A DNA stretch of 64,000 nt, taken from assembly GCA_002778215.1 (NCBI GenBank), contig PCDM01000002.1:992001-1056000 (forward strand), given 5' to 3'. Of this stretch, positions 31,531 to 43,125 are shown one piece after another; the first letter of the stretch is position 1; each line of letters opens with the position of its first letter. The notes beneath the pieces are model-generated. The model was not told the DNA's origin, ran no database searches, and worked only from the letters and a program-made list of their open reading frames with translations. A program made the translations under genes and the position numbers. The stretch is from Esteya vermicola (lineage: Eukaryota; Ascomycota; Sordariomycetes; Ophiostomatales; Ophiostomataceae).

Positions 31531-32867
31531 TTACTTGCCCGGCTCGAATATGATCTTTTGGTATCTCTGATTGTGAAAGTCGTCGTAGCTAATTGGGTGA
31601 GTTGCACAATCAGCCAAGGAACTGGCCCCAAATCAACTGTTGACTGTTGTTTACTTACGCCTGAGCAGCCTCCGATAGAGGCCGTATATTGTCAATCATG
31701 AATCTGTGATTCTTTAGCATCTTTGCCCCTACACTCTTATCGTGGTCTGAAAATGACCCGCCGGCCACTCACCCCAGTTGGTCTTGGGTTCGAATGAGCA
31801 CATCGAGAGACTCGAGGAATAAGCCTGTCATCGCCGTCAGCGACAAAGTGCGTAGATGGCGTGGAGCAATGTGTGGTTGAGTCGTTTCTTACTTCTCACG
31901 GGACACCGCCCCATCTTAATCGTCAAGTTCTTCGCGTACGCCTCGTTTGCTGTCCACGGAACTTGTCCATTATGAACGCCAATGCTGGAGATGACCCCCC
32001 AGGGTCTCAGAAAATCAAACGCGAGCCGAAGGGCATCGCTATGACCAACAGATTCGATTACCACATCGGCACCACGGCCGTCTGTCAATTCCAGGACTCT
32101 GTTTCTGAGACCTTCCATGTCGGTTTTGAAGTTCCACGGTTCTGCCCCCAGGACTTGAGCTTGCTTTAACCTCGTGTCCACTGCATCTACTGCCAACACG
32201 TTTTTGGGCCGATATCCGACCGCGTTCACAACAGAGCACAGCCCAACGGGGCCGCATCCCAGAAGAACAATGGTGCTGCGCTCCACGAGGGCCCGATCGA
32301 GGCCAGCAAGTGCGTTCTTGACAGCAAAGTAGCCAGTGGGGAAGATGTCAGCCATCATGACCAGCTTTCTCTCGTCAATTTCTGACGGAGCTTTCACCAC
32401 GGTGCTATCGGCGAGAGGCACGCGGCAATACTCTGCCTGGCTGCCATCCAGGGCCTTGGTGCCGAATAGAGTGCTTTCTGTGCAGCGAGAGGAGAGGCCG
32501 TTTTGGCAGTAGAAGCATTCACCACAGTTGACGGTGAAGGGCGAGACAATCTGGTCCCCGATACCAAAACATTTTACCTTGCTTCCGACGGCAATGACTT
32601 CGCCCGTGAACTCGTGGCCCATGATAAACCCCACGTCAGATGCCTGATGACCACGGAAGACGTGGAGCTCGCTTTGGGGGGCCAATAGGGTTAGCTGCTG
32701 TTCCTGTAATCGGTACAATCCATCTGCCAGTTTTCATCTCCCCCTCACCTTCCACATAGAGCCGCATATCTGACCTTGACAATAATATCTCGATCATCTC
32801 GTATCGTGGGAATCGGTCGACGCTCTACCGCCACGTGAAATTTGCCCTTGAAAACGACAGCGTTCAT
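31531..32867 (-). CDS. Zinc-dependent medium-chain alcohol dehydrogenase
   Basis: Five minus-strand exons (32867-32749, 32671-31893, 31824-31773, 31703-31659, 31588-31531) give 350 residues. The catalytic zinc site is set by AALCGSELH and GHEFTGE; the structural zinc loop reads CGECFYCQNGLSSRC. The Rossmann fold shows VLLGCGPVGL and an Asp-containing strand end (AVDAVD), consistent with NAD(H). The C-terminal exons restore the family ending LGFMIDNIRPLSEAAQAYDDF. The three short last exons were placed so that each GT..AG junction continues the domain. The reaction is oxidation of an alcohol or reduction of an aldehyde; the substrate is unknown. The gene is divergent from the Zn2Cys6 regulator, about 500 bp apart, which suggests control by it. 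Confidence 0.87.
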
Positions 32868-33363
32868 GGTATGCGGGTAGGTGGCCGGCAGACTAGCTAG
32901 AGCACAAAGATAACGAAACGACTCCCCTGCAATCGCATCAGGAAACTACGGTGTTAATACATGTATTTTGTCTGTCCCCATTTCTCCACGTTCTACTCCA
33001 AGTCTGGTGCTTGGGGGCGACATCGCTACGTTTTGCGGGATCGCTTCCCAGTTACACTCCACTACTTCTCCACTAATATTATACCGAAAGGGGGGGAGGG
33101 TCAAATATCCCCGCATTAGAGAGAATAATCAAAGATTGTGGTTGGGTCGAGTCTGTACGACCACTCCTCGTTTCCTGACACGAGTCCCCAGGTTTTTGGA
33201 AGTCCTCCTTTTGCCAATCGGGAAGCCATCAATCTGCCCTACAGCGGATAAATGGCTAATCCGCCAACCGGCAGAACCACGTTATACCCCCAGAGTCCTT
33301 CCAAGTTCTACGCCTCGAGATTCGTCAGAGCTGGACCCGATCAACCACGCCAGGCCTACCTCC
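32868..33363. promoter_or_regulatory. Divergent promoter: alcohol dehydrogenase / Zn2Cys6 regulator
   Basis: About 500 bp shared by the two divergent genes. A G-run (GGGGGGG) lies near 33092. An alternative regulator start (ATG at 33252) lies here in another frame. No clear CGG-n-CCG operator was recognised. Confidence 0.45.
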
Positions 33364-35473
33364 ATGCCTGTCACACCGCAGAGCTTTGTCGAAGAGGCCA
33401 GGCCTGTCCGGGCAAAGATTGCAACATGCGTAAATTGTCGTCAGATGAAGGTTGTTTCCCCGTTACATGTTCCTCTGATGGGCCATCGGCTTATGCATGA
33501 CCAGGTGAAATGCAATGCAAAGGATGTCTTCCCAGCACCTTGCTCGAGATGCAGCAAGCACCAGCTGAGCTGCTTCATCGATCCCTCATTTCAGAGAACG
33601 GCCAAGCGGAAGTGGGTTCTGTTGTTGCCTTGTTTGCTTACCAACGAAGGGAATCCACAACTGACTCAAACTGCAGACGGACGGAGGCACTAGAGAAAGA
33701 ACTACGAGAAATGAAAACCGCAGCCCTGGCACCATCGGCACACCCGGGGTCAGGAATGCCACCGGGCACAAGTTCAACGACATCGCCAGTCGAATTCTCT
33801 CAAATCCCGCCACCGGCAGCAGCAGCACCTGCCGCAACATACCCCGAGTATAGCTCTGCGATTTCGGCATCGTCGTTTGAGACGCAAAAGATTGGGGGGC
33901 TGGAGCTCTCTCCCTTTGCCATTTCAGAGCTCCTCAGCCGGTAAGCGGCCCAATTCGTCAGGGGGCAGACATCCTTACCTTGCCGCTAACTTTGCTGTCT
34001 CCGTTGCCGCCGACACCGTTGGGCAGCTTTTTCAGTATCTACCACGACGATTTCCCCATCCTACCGGATTCCCCTGTCTTTATCCGGGGATATTATCGAT
34101 GTCCGCTGCTTTTTTGGGTGGTCATTGCTACGGCGGCCAAAAGCATGGAGCAATATGCACACTTCCATATGCAGCTCGAACCCCACATCCGTCTTCTTGC
34201 TACCAGCATCGATTCGTTTGCCGACCACCCCCTCGGTACCGTTCAGGCGTTGCTGCTTCTCTGCTGGTGGCCCTTCCCATTCCAAGCCACCCGGAGCGAT
34301 CCGTCTTGGATGTATTCCGGTCTTGCGGTGCACACCGCACTCCGATTCGGGCTGCACCGCCCTCACCACTTTTCAGACTTTGTGTACCGTGATGGCCTGG
34401 ATGAAAATGGCATTCAAGCATTTAAAAAAGCTTGGGTTGGCTGCTTCATCGTGAACCAGACGTGCGTCTGTCACCATGTACTCATACCATACTGCGAGGA
34501 CGTTTGGCATGCTAATATGATGTGCCTCTCCAGTCTCGGGAGCGAATTGGGTGTGCCATCTACGCTGCACCCCGACACAACCTTACTTTCTGCGCTCAAC
34601 GTACAGCAGCCCGGGCTACCAAAAGTGCTCGAGCAACATCTCCGGATTGCCTACCAGAGTTACAACGTCTGCCAGACTCTGGGAAATAACGACTCGACCA
34701 CGTCTGGTGTGCTACCCAACTCCCTGGGTGTAATCAGGCTGTTCGACAGGGCTTTCACTGAGCTGGACAGTCAGTTTTCGTCTGATCTGTCTCCGTATCC
34801 TAAAATGGCATGGCTCAGGGTCAAATTACAGGCCTACTCTTTTGTCCTGGCAGCAGACGCCTTCACTGTCCATGACATCTGCACAGACAGCAGGGTAGCC
34901 GAGTATCTGTCAAAAGCCGGGCAGTATGCCATGCAGCTCATTGCCACGGCCTCTGCTCATTCGCACCCGCTTTCCTCCCAACAGCCATGGCCAGCCATAG
35001 CGAGAGCCTCGGTAGTGTATGCATCGCATATTCTTCTCAAGCTGCTCGCCTGCTCGGAGCATCTTGACGTCAACCTGGTCAAGAATGCTGTTGGGCAGGC
35101 CTGGATGCTTCTCAATTCGCGCTCAGAGTTGGAAAATGACAGCTGGGCGAGGATTTGCGATATTATCTCGTATTTGAGTCGCATGCAGCCAGAGAAGAAT
35201 ACATCTGCCTTGAGGCCAGTAAGGGCTCGTATGTCTGCCAATGTTGTGTATGACTCTATCTGGCGTGCTCGTGGACGCTTCAGCGAGGACGTTCTGCGGG
35301 AAAGGCCCAGCGATTACACGGCAGCGGAGGCGATGAGAGACATGGTACACTTTGGCTTCAATTTTCTAGCCGGGTCACAATTTGCAGAGGAACCCGGGCC
35401 TTCTATCCTGATGGACCAGCCTCTTCTTGAGCAGATTGGACAAAGCTTCAGCGAAGATATGCATGGGCATTAG
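33364..35473 (+). CDS. Zn2Cys6 fungal transcription factor
   Basis: Exons 33364-33450, 33505-33611, 33677-33940, 34027-34461 and 34534-35473 give 610 residues. The zinc cluster is Cys22, 25, 32, 42, 45 and 52 (C-x2-C-x6-C-x9-C-x2-C-x6-C), split by intron 1, and is followed by a basic stretch (RTAKRKR) and a short coiled coil (EALEKELREMKT). A Pro/Ser/Ala-rich linker leads to the fungal-specific regulatory domain (from FFSIYHDDFPILP through LLLLCWWPFP). Intron 4 (34462-34533, 72 bp) contains no in-frame stop, so an unspliced form would only add 24 residues. The start is the only ATG in the zinc-cluster frame. It lies between the ADH and AtuA genes, and so is probably the local pathway regulator. 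Confidence 0.85.
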
Positions 35474-35637
35474 CAGCACACATGAGCGTTCAACCCTTTT
35501 ATGGCACGTGCACGTCTATGAAATGGTTGCCTACAGTACATAGGTGGACAGGCGGGAATAGTTGGTACGAGTTTCTTGTGTTCTTCTTCTTCTTCTTCAC
35601 ACAATGCTAGTGGATCGAATTGCTCCTCCGCCGACTC

Positions 35638-37734
35638 TTATGGGGAAAGGGCAACGAGCTTCTGCTGCAAGTCTTCTGGCAATGGTAGCCTAGTGAGAGG
35701 GATATACTGCTGTGATCCGTGCACATCGTCTTCGAGGTAGCCTCCAGAACAGGCCGGCATGCCGCCTCTCCTCCGAGGTACGGTTGCCTTGAAAGCCATG
35801 GCGACGTCAAAGAAACCAGCCCAGATGACCTCGGCCTCGTCGATGTTGAAGAGGCGGGCTATGGTCTCTCCGCCGAGGATGCCCGAGCCCTTTACGGCTT
35901 TGTACACCGCCAGGTTATCAAACATGACGTCTAGGGTGATCTCGTAAGGACCCGAGTTCTTGGACCGGATGACCTTGGCCACGTCAAGGAGAGTCTTGGG
36001 GGTTCCGTCGAATGTCGGCTCAATCTGACCCGGCGTGGCCATGGACACTGCCGATGGGCCTCGGACGCGAACATGCACAGCATCAGGGACGGGCTTCCCA
36101 ACCTTGGCATACTCCGCGCCGTTGCCGATGGTGTATTCCTGCCATCGGAATAGACCTTTCTGGTCCTTGGCATCGCCCTGGGCAAGCGAATTGTGGCGGC
36201 AGCCCTCCTCGCCGACAGCGAGGGGCATCAAATGGTATACGGAGAACTCTGCGCACTGCTTCGTCTCCAGCTCGAACTGGCCACCGATGCCCATGGCAAA
36301 GTTGCCCGAAGTGGCCTTTTGGTTGGGATACGAGCCGTGTGTGCAGTGGACCCTCACGGTCGAGGCCAGACTGGTGGCAACCTCTTGCGATTCCGCAATG
36401 GTCTCGGCCACGATAAAGACCTCGCTCGGCACAAAGCCGGGCTCGTTGGCGTTGAAGCCATAGACGTGGAAACCAATGTCCCATTTCTCTTGAATATGGG
36501 TGTGCTGCTTGCGAGCAAAGTCCTTGACCGACTGGAGGAAGGAGTGGACCTGGGGGATGAGAATGGGGTCGCGGAACGAGCCCATGGTCAGGGTGCGGAA
36601 CCCCGCCACGCGAGCACCTTCCAGCTTCACCGTGTAGGTGGTGCCTTCTTGGCGGTTCGAGTGGAACACGGATCCGCGGACCCGCACAGATCGGCCATCC
36701 TCGAGCGAGGTGAAGCTGGACTGGCTCAGATCAATGTAGCCGCCTGGGCCAGCGAGCTTGTCGGGCCGGGTCTTTTCGTAGAGCGTGTGGGCCGCGACAC
36801 TGAGGGGTGTGCACCGAGCCTGGGGATCCAGGGGGGTGATGTCGAAGCTAAAGTCCTGGTTCATGATCCCTTGCGCGCTGGTGCCCTTGGGAGTCGCGCA
36901 GAGGCCTCCACACTCGAGGATCTTGCCCATGTGTGTGAGGCATCCCAGCGCCTCTGGGCTCAGGTCGGTATACTTGCTCAATCCCTGGCCCCTGAGCGCT
37001 GTCTGGGCGGTAAAGGCAACAAAAGGCGCCACGTCATACGCCCGGCCGGCGATCAAGACATTGTAGTCCGGGTGCGCCCGCATCGCATCCAGCAACGGTT
37101 CGGGACCCATTTGAGCCACGATCCTCGTGGTCTGCTCCACGGCTTCCACGGTGAGCTGGGGGACCGAGTCGCCGCATCCCGTAATCTTGTTTTCCGCAAG
37201 GCTCTTGAGAACCACAGTCTTTGGGACTTCGGAATAGACAGCAAGGACCTTGAGCTTCCAGCCACTGGAAAAAATTTTGTAAGTAATGAATAATGTGTAC
37301 ACACGTCAGAGGGGAGGATGCACTTTGGGGGGAAATAGGGGAAAGGGGGCGGACACGCACTCGTGGCCGGGCTCCTGGGCGATCTCGCGGATGATCTGCA
37401 GGAACAGATCCACGTGGTCGTCGCTGCCGTCTCCGCCTGCGGAGGACAGGAGGAGAGGCACTTGGTAGCGGATGCTGAGCGTGAGCAGCTTGCGGAAGTC
37501 ACGGACGTAGGAGGATCGGGGGCAGGTGGTGGAGCCGAGTGCCAGTTTCGAAGGCCCCGAGTCTGTCGAGCCAGAGTCGAGAATCATGGCAGTCGGCGTC
37601 GGAAATCCGGCAAAGTTGGCCAGGGCGGCCTCAGTCTGGTCCTCAGGGAAGCCATAGCCCATCATTCCCACGGGCGTGACGACCTGACAGAGAGGCTCAG
37701 TTGGGCCGAGAGAACTAACAGCGGCGGGACTCAT
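35638..37734 (-). CDS. AtuA (DUF1446) - DUF4387 fusion protein
   Basis: Minus-strand exons 37734-37361 and 37264-35638 give 666 residues. Residues about 15-450 match the acyclic terpene utilisation AtuA family (DUF1446). Examples are VGMMGYGFPE near the N-terminus, the glycine-rich SSAGGDGSDDH, VLIAGRAYDVAPF, HMGKILECGG and AGPGGYIDLSQSSF. The last 110 residues (from TLLDVAKVIRSKNSGPYEIT to the FNIDEAEVIW region) match the small DUF4387 family, which bacteria usually encode as a separate gene next to AtuA. Both assignments are from memory. The biochemical role is not established; bacterial AtuA is linked to citronellol/acyclic terpene breakdown. It is divergent from the MFS transporter and convergent with the regulator. 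Confidence 0.8.
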
Positions 37735-38435
37735 GCTGGGATAAATGGAGAGAGTATGTAGGTGTGGTTGGTTGCAAGGCCAAGTCCGTGTGTCTGCCGT
37801 GTCGAGATGGAAACACAGACGGTGTGGGAGAAGAGAGAAGAGAGGAAGAAGAAAGAAAAAAGAATATAAAAGAAAACCAAAATGGAACTGCCCGTCTGCG
37901 AGTCGACAGATTCCAGCAAAATGCGCTGGCAACGCCGCTTCTCGCCTCCTGCACAATAAAAAAAAATAAACCAACGCAACCCAACCCGAAAAAACAGATC
38001 TGGTTCGATGGCCTACAGTGCTGCAGTTGAGGGAGTCATCGAATGAGGCCGCGGGGCGAGATCGCTTGTCCACAGCGAGATCGCTTCGCTGAGCGACAAC
38101 GGTGTAGTTTGCGATGTCGCGGCCGCCTCGCCCCCTACACCCAATTTCTGCGTGTGGGGCTCCCTTGCGAGACCGATTCTCTGGGGTCCCCGCGCAAACA
38201 ATGGAAAGCCTGGGGACGAAATGGGGACCCCATTGCTGTCAGCAAGCCATTTTTTGCGGTGTCATTCGAGTTGTTGCGTTGATGGGGGACATTCCCGCAC
38301 GTGACGACTGCGTATTAATATGGGCACCGCCGCCGTCTTGTTCTTTGCCTCTCACTCTTCCCTGCTCGCGTCGTCTATCTACTTTATTTGTTTTTTTTGA
38401 AAAAATAATTTGCAACTTTTCTCTGATCTCTGCTT
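37735..38435. promoter_or_regulatory. Divergent promoter: AtuA-like gene / MFS transporter
   Basis: 700 bp shared by two divergent genes. It contains a direct repeat of GCGAGATCGCTT (38056-38067 and 38075-38086) and nearby GC-rich GCGGCCGC blocks. These are candidate operators for the cluster regulator. Confidence 0.5.
38056..38086. promoter_or_regulatory. Direct repeat GCGAGATCGCTT, candidate operator
   Basis: Two identical 12-mers whose starts are 19 bp apart, in the middle of the divergent promoter. Each contains the nearly palindromic GCGAGATCGC. Role as an operator is inferred. Confidence 0.45.
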
Positions 38436-40218
38436 ATGGCCGTTTCTCCAAAGACAAAATCAGTGATGGATGCAAAGGCTGAGACGCTCACCGCACATGA
38501 TGAGTTCGCGCAGTACGCTTACTTAAGCGAGGAAGACGGGGCATTCATGGCCTCCTTTACGGAGGAGCAGAGGAAGCAGCTTTTGAGAAAGGTTTGTGTG
38601 TACCTGCTGCTCAAGTTATACAGTTCCACTGACGTAACAACAATCAGATTGACTGGCGTCTTGTTCCTCTGCTGTCCTTCTTGTATCTGATTTCGTATCT
38701 GGATCGTGCAAACATCGGCAATGCCAACGTGGAGGGTCTTTCCGATGACATCGGTTTGGACGGAACCCAGTACAATATTTGTCTAGCAATTTTCTTTCTC
38801 CCTTACATTCTTCTGGGTATGTTTACCCTCCCATGTCCTACCTAGCCCCTGCCTTCCTGCTCTGCCAGCTCTCCGTGCTACCTGTCCGGCCATCCGTGCT
38901 AACGGGGCTTCCCCATATGAATTACAGAGGTCCCTTGCAACATGATCCTGAAAAAATTCCGTCGTCCTTCATACTGGATTGCCATTATGACGGCCACGTG
39001 GGGCCTGGTCCTCCTGTGTACCGGGTTCGTTCGCAACTACGCAGGTCTCGTCATCTGCCGCATCCTGCTTGGCGTGACAGAAGCTGGCTTTTTTCCCGGT
39101 GCTATCCTCATCGTTTCGACCTGGTACTCTTGGAGCGAAGTGGGCCTCCGCATTGCGTTGTTCTATACATCCAGCGCTCTGGCTGGCGCCTTTTCCGGCC
39201 TCCTGGCCTTCTTGATCGCCAAGATGGATGGTATTGGCGGCTATCACGGGTACGTCCTCCCTGGCCTGCGACGTGTATCCAAGGCAGTGATGACATCAGA
39301 CTGACAGTCTTTTTTTGTCTGTGTTTCAGGTGGCAATGGATTTTTCTCCTCGAAGGCGGCCTTAGTCTTCTCGTCGGCATTGCGTGCCCCTTTATTTTGA
39401 TTGACACCCCCGAGCAGTCGGCTTGGCTCACACCAGACGAGAAGCGTTACCTCGCTCTCCGCAAAGAAGTCGAAGACGGTGGCCGGGAGGCACAAACGAA
39501 AACCAGCAAGATCAATACCAAGGTTCTTCTTGCCACGTTCACGGACTGGAAGATATACCTCCAAGCCGTCATCGCCCTGTCCAACACGATCCCCAATTAT
39601 GGTCTCAAGTTTACCATGCCCCAGATTATGAAGAACATGGGCTATACGTCGGCCAAGGCACAGCTTCTCACCATTCCACCCTACTTCCTCGGTGCCTGCA
39701 GCGCCTATGTGTCGGCACGCTTCTCCGACCGCTACAAGTGGCGGATGCCTGGCATCGTCGGGCCTCAGGTGCTGGTCCTGATCGGCTTCACAGTTACCTT
39801 TGTCTATGCCGGAAAGATTCACGAACATATCCCCGAGTGCTATATTGCCATCTCGCTTGCCTGCATCGGGCTGTACCCAATTGTCCCCGGCGCTAATACC
39901 TGGAACTCTAATAACCTCGCCGGCCCGGCCAAACGCGCAGCGGGCATCGCCCTGCTCGGGACGTTTTCCAGTGCCGGCGGCCTCGGCGGCTCATTTATCT
40001 ACATTGAATCTGAGGCTCCCTGGTACCCTACAGGTTTTGGCGTCTCGTTGGGCATTGCTGCTGCTGGGATTCTGGCTGCTCTGCTTTTGGAATTTCTGCT
40101 ATACCGTATTAACAAGGCCAACGAGATGCTCACTATCGAGGAGGTTATGCTGATGTATACCCCCGAGCAGCTTGCTGATATGGGCGATAGATCGCCTTTA
40201 TTTAAGTACAAGTTGTAA
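38436..40218 (+). CDS. MFS transporter, anion:cation symporter (allantoate permease) type
   Basis: Exons 38436-38591, 38648-38816, 38928-39249 and 39330-40218 give 511 residues. Family landmarks are LLSFLYLISYLDRANIGNAN (TM1 and the loop), ICLAIFFLPYILLEVPCNMILKKF (TM2), RILLGVTEAGFFPGAILIVSTWY (TM4-5) and WQWIFLLEGG (TM6). The central loop is hydrophilic and six C-terminal TMs follow. These features place it in the fungal Dal5/allantoate-nicotinate-like anion:cation symporter group, which takes up organic anions and vitamins at the plasma membrane. The N-terminus (residues 1-50) is soluble and acidic. It is divergent from the AtuA-like gene and so may import the substrate of that pathway. 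Confidence 0.92.
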
Positions 40219-40369
40219 AGTTGTGCGTACAATAGAAAAGGATAAAATAATTTAGGTTCTGTCTTCCCTAAACCTAGGGGGGGGCGAGAGGAATAAGCAA
40301 ACAAGCCAGGCCCCAAGACGGTGGAAGGCGGGTTGTTTATTTACTCTTCTTTATGTCTTTTACTTGATT

Positions 40370-40640
40370 CTTATTTCCGACAGGCAGGAATTGAATGACT
40401 TGCTCGTATCGACAGTCCTGCCAGGACCCCAGAAGCTTCCCATAAGTTTCGCTGCCCGCTGGCATAGGGATTGTAGCCGCAGCCAGACTTGTCGCAGCTG
40501 TTTCCGTTGCAAGGATGGGGCGTCATTGCCGTGGCCATGGAGTTGGCCTCTAGAATGCTCATCTCGTTGCAGCAATATCCCTGGCACTGAGCATTAGAGC
40601 AGCCGTAACCCGCGGCAGCTCCGCCTCCATTTGTCGTTTT
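40370..40640 (-). pseudogene. Relic of a GH7 endoglucanase (Cel7B/EG I type)
   Basis: Read on the minus strand, one frame shows GYCCNEMSILEAN, TPHPCNGNSCD and SGCGYNPYASGQ. A second frame, entered after a frameshift at about 40432-40445, shows FWGPGRTVDTSKSF. These blocks follow each other in the order of glycoside hydrolase family 7 endoglucanases, where the first contains the catalytic E-x-D-x-x-E. Here the Asp of that motif is Ser. Only about 80 residues of the usual 400-plus remain, with no start, signal peptide or C-terminus, so it cannot be functional. The family assignment rests on recognised motifs. It lies between the transporter and the monooxygenase. Confidence 0.8.
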
Positions 40641-40836
40641 CGTATTCGCTCCTATTCAGCTCTACCAAGATCGCTCCTTTTGTTTTCCCTTTCTTCCCCC
40701 TTTTTTTGTGCTAAATACAAGAAGCGCCATCATGGAACCGATACGGATCATGGTCTCGGTGGACAAAAAGACCCCCTACTACGACTGATCTCGAGATGGT
40801 GTTGCGGGAGACGATCAACAGAAAGTATCCATGTCG

Positions 40837-40877
40837 GGCTAGCCCTCACCACGTGACAGTAGGCGTGGGTCCTGATA
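40837..40877 (-). repeat. 41-bp dispersed repeat (possible LTR edge), copy 2
   Basis: Reverse-strand copy of 18529-18569 with one mismatch. The similarity ends sharply on both sides, so these are fragments of a larger element. Confidence 0.6.
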
Positions 40878-41184
40878 AACTCATCACGTCAACGGACCAA
40901 CGGGAGGGTTATATTAGTGTCCGTGTACCTAGCGCCACAGCGGACGGAGCCACTGCGCGTCCCATGCAGCTTAGCAGGATGCATGCACAGGATGGATCCC
41001 TGCGGCTTGCCAACTTGATGATTTGTCGGCTTTTTTTCTTTTCGTTTCTTCCATTCGGACTAGACGCAAGTCTCATTTGACAATCTTGGCATTGCTGCTT
41101 TTCCTCAAAATTACAACAATCATGGCATCACCATTCTCCTCGATCGCTGTTTGAACGATTTCGTGTTTACCTTGACCCCCCTGC

Positions 41185-43125
41185 TTACAAGTGCGCCACG
41201 ACACGCCCCTGGTCTCCCGACCGGGTGACGGCGAACCCCTCCCACTTGATAATCTTCTCCCGGCAGACCGCCAAGTAGTCCCCGAGGCCCAGGCCGTAGA
41301 TCAGCGCCTGCTTCTTGCGTCCCGGGATGTTGCCGCCGTTCCACCACGAGTCCGTGCCGCCGACGAGGAGGCCCTGCAGCGATCGCTCCGTGGCGGCGGC
41401 CCAGTCGTCCTCGGCTTCGGCCGTGGCTTCGATGATGGTGGCGGAGCCGTCGCCGCGGCGGCGGCTGTCCTGCTCCAGGCGGCTGATGGCCTCGAAGACG
41501 AGGTCGGCCTGGCCGTCGATGATCGAGGGACCGTTGGTGAAGGCCGTCGGCGCTGCGGGAACGGGAGAAAAAGGTGAGAAAGAGGAGAGAGGGGGGGAGG
41601 AGGATGGGGAGGGAGAAAGAAGAAGGAAAAAGGGAACAACGCACCTTGCGGGCTGTAGATGATGAAGCAGTTGGGAAAGCCGTGCATGCAGAGGCCTAGA
41701 TGCGTCCTGATCCCGTCCCGCCAGACGTCCTTCAGATCTACACCCTGTCGGTTCTTCAGGCCCATGCTGGTGAGTCTGTGGTCTGGTTAGTGGAGGCCAC
41801 GGCCTGGGAATCGTAAAATCGAGACAAGACGAGGGAGGGGAACAAAACGTACGACCCCTGGTAGCTGTCGAACCCCGTGGCCAGGATGACAATGTCCAGG
41901 GCTCGGTGGGTGCCGTCGCGGAGCACGACGCCGTCCGCAACGAACCGGTCGATCGGGTTCTGGCCCAGCGGCACCAGCTCCACGTGCTTCTGGTCCAGCG
42001 CCTCGTAGTACCCGTTCTCCAGCGGCGTCCGCTTCGAGTTGAACGGGTACAGCGGCGTCAGCGGCGCCATGATGTCACGCTTGACGGGGTCCGTCATGCG
42101 CGCCCGCACCTTGCGTGCCCAGAAGTCGTACACGGCCCGGTTGGCCACCGCGTCCATCGGCGCGTCCGAGTAGCCGGCTAGGTTGAGGTGGAAGCCGCCG
42201 CGCTGCCAGAGCTTCTCGAAGAGGGCCTCACGCTCGGCCGCCGTGGTCTGCGCGACGGTCTTGTCGACCGTGTCGACGGGGAACCCCGAGTGCGACCGGA
42301 GCCCGGCGGCAAACAGCGCCGTGAAGTAGCCCGCCAGGTTCTTCTGCTCCTCGGCTGAGAGCGTCTTCTGCCGCAGAGGCATGCACGTGCTGGGGCCTGC
42401 GCGCGCGGTTAGCGAGGAGGGAGAGGAGGGAGACAAGAGTCAAAACAAAAAGAGACAAAGAGAGACAAAAAAAATAGACACGCACGCCGCATGAGAACCG
42501 TCACGGCGCCCTTGTCGGCTGTCTCCTGGACCACCTCCTGCACGACCTGCACGGCCGTCGCCCCCGACCCGACGACGGCCACGCGCTTGTCCCGGCAGCT
42601 CAGCGACTCGGGCCACTCGGCCGAGTGGTGCACGGGGCCCCGGAAGTCTCGGATGCCCGGGAACGCGGGCACGTACGGCTTGTGCAGCAGCCCCGAAGCC
42701 AAGACCAGATACCGGCCCGTGACGACCACGCCGTCGCCGGCCGTGCGCACAGTCCACCGCTGCGCGGCCTCATCGAAGCGGGCGTCGACGACGCGGGCGC
42801 CGAAGAGGGTGTCCTTGCGCAGGCCGAGCACCGTGTCGGCGTGCGCCATGTAGCGGCGGATCTCGGCGTGGTCTGGGAAGCGCTGCGTAAACGCAAACGT
42901 CTCGTACACCTCGGGGATGTCCAGCTGGTAAAACGGCCACTCCGAGTCGACGCGGGCCCCCGGGTAGCGGTTCCAGTACCACACGCCGCCGTAGTTGTCG
43001 CCCGCTTCGAGAATCTTGGCGTCCAGGCCGAGCTTGCGGCTGCGGTAAAGGCTGGCGATGCCCGAGAAGCCGGCGCCGACAACGATGACGGTCGTGTCGA
43101 CCTGATTTGGAGAGGGGGAAGGCAT
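41185..43125 (-). CDS. Baeyer-Villiger-type flavin monooxygenase
   Basis: Minus-strand exons 43125-42486, 42396-41853, 41766-41645 and 41552-41185 give 557 residues. The FAD Rossmann motif is GAGFSG (17-22), followed by GGVWYWNRYPGARVDSE, typical of cyclohexanone-monooxygenase relatives. The Baeyer-Villiger fingerprint F-x-G-x3-H-x3-W-P is intact as FRGPVHHSAEWP (161-172). The NADPH motif is GSGATA (187-192), and ILATGFD appears late. Such enzymes insert oxygen next to a ketone, giving an ester or lactone, using NADPH and O2. Esters or lactones so made would be natural substrates for the nearby MBL hydrolase, but this is inference. No signal peptide, so cytosolic. Four exons with normal splice sites. 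Confidence 0.92.

Larger units (their letters stand above)
40219..41184. other. Intergenic region with GH7 relic and a repeat
   Basis: Apart from the GH7 endoglucanase relic (40370-40640) and the 41-bp repeat (40837-40877), no coding sequence was recognised. T-rich tracts lie near 40680-40710 and 41030-41045. Confidence 0.5.

Noticed and set aside
33252..33500. Alternative start of the Zn2Cys6 regulator at the ATG at 33252
   Set aside because: It is in a different frame from the zinc cluster and would need an extra unsupported intron; the ATG at 33364 is in frame.
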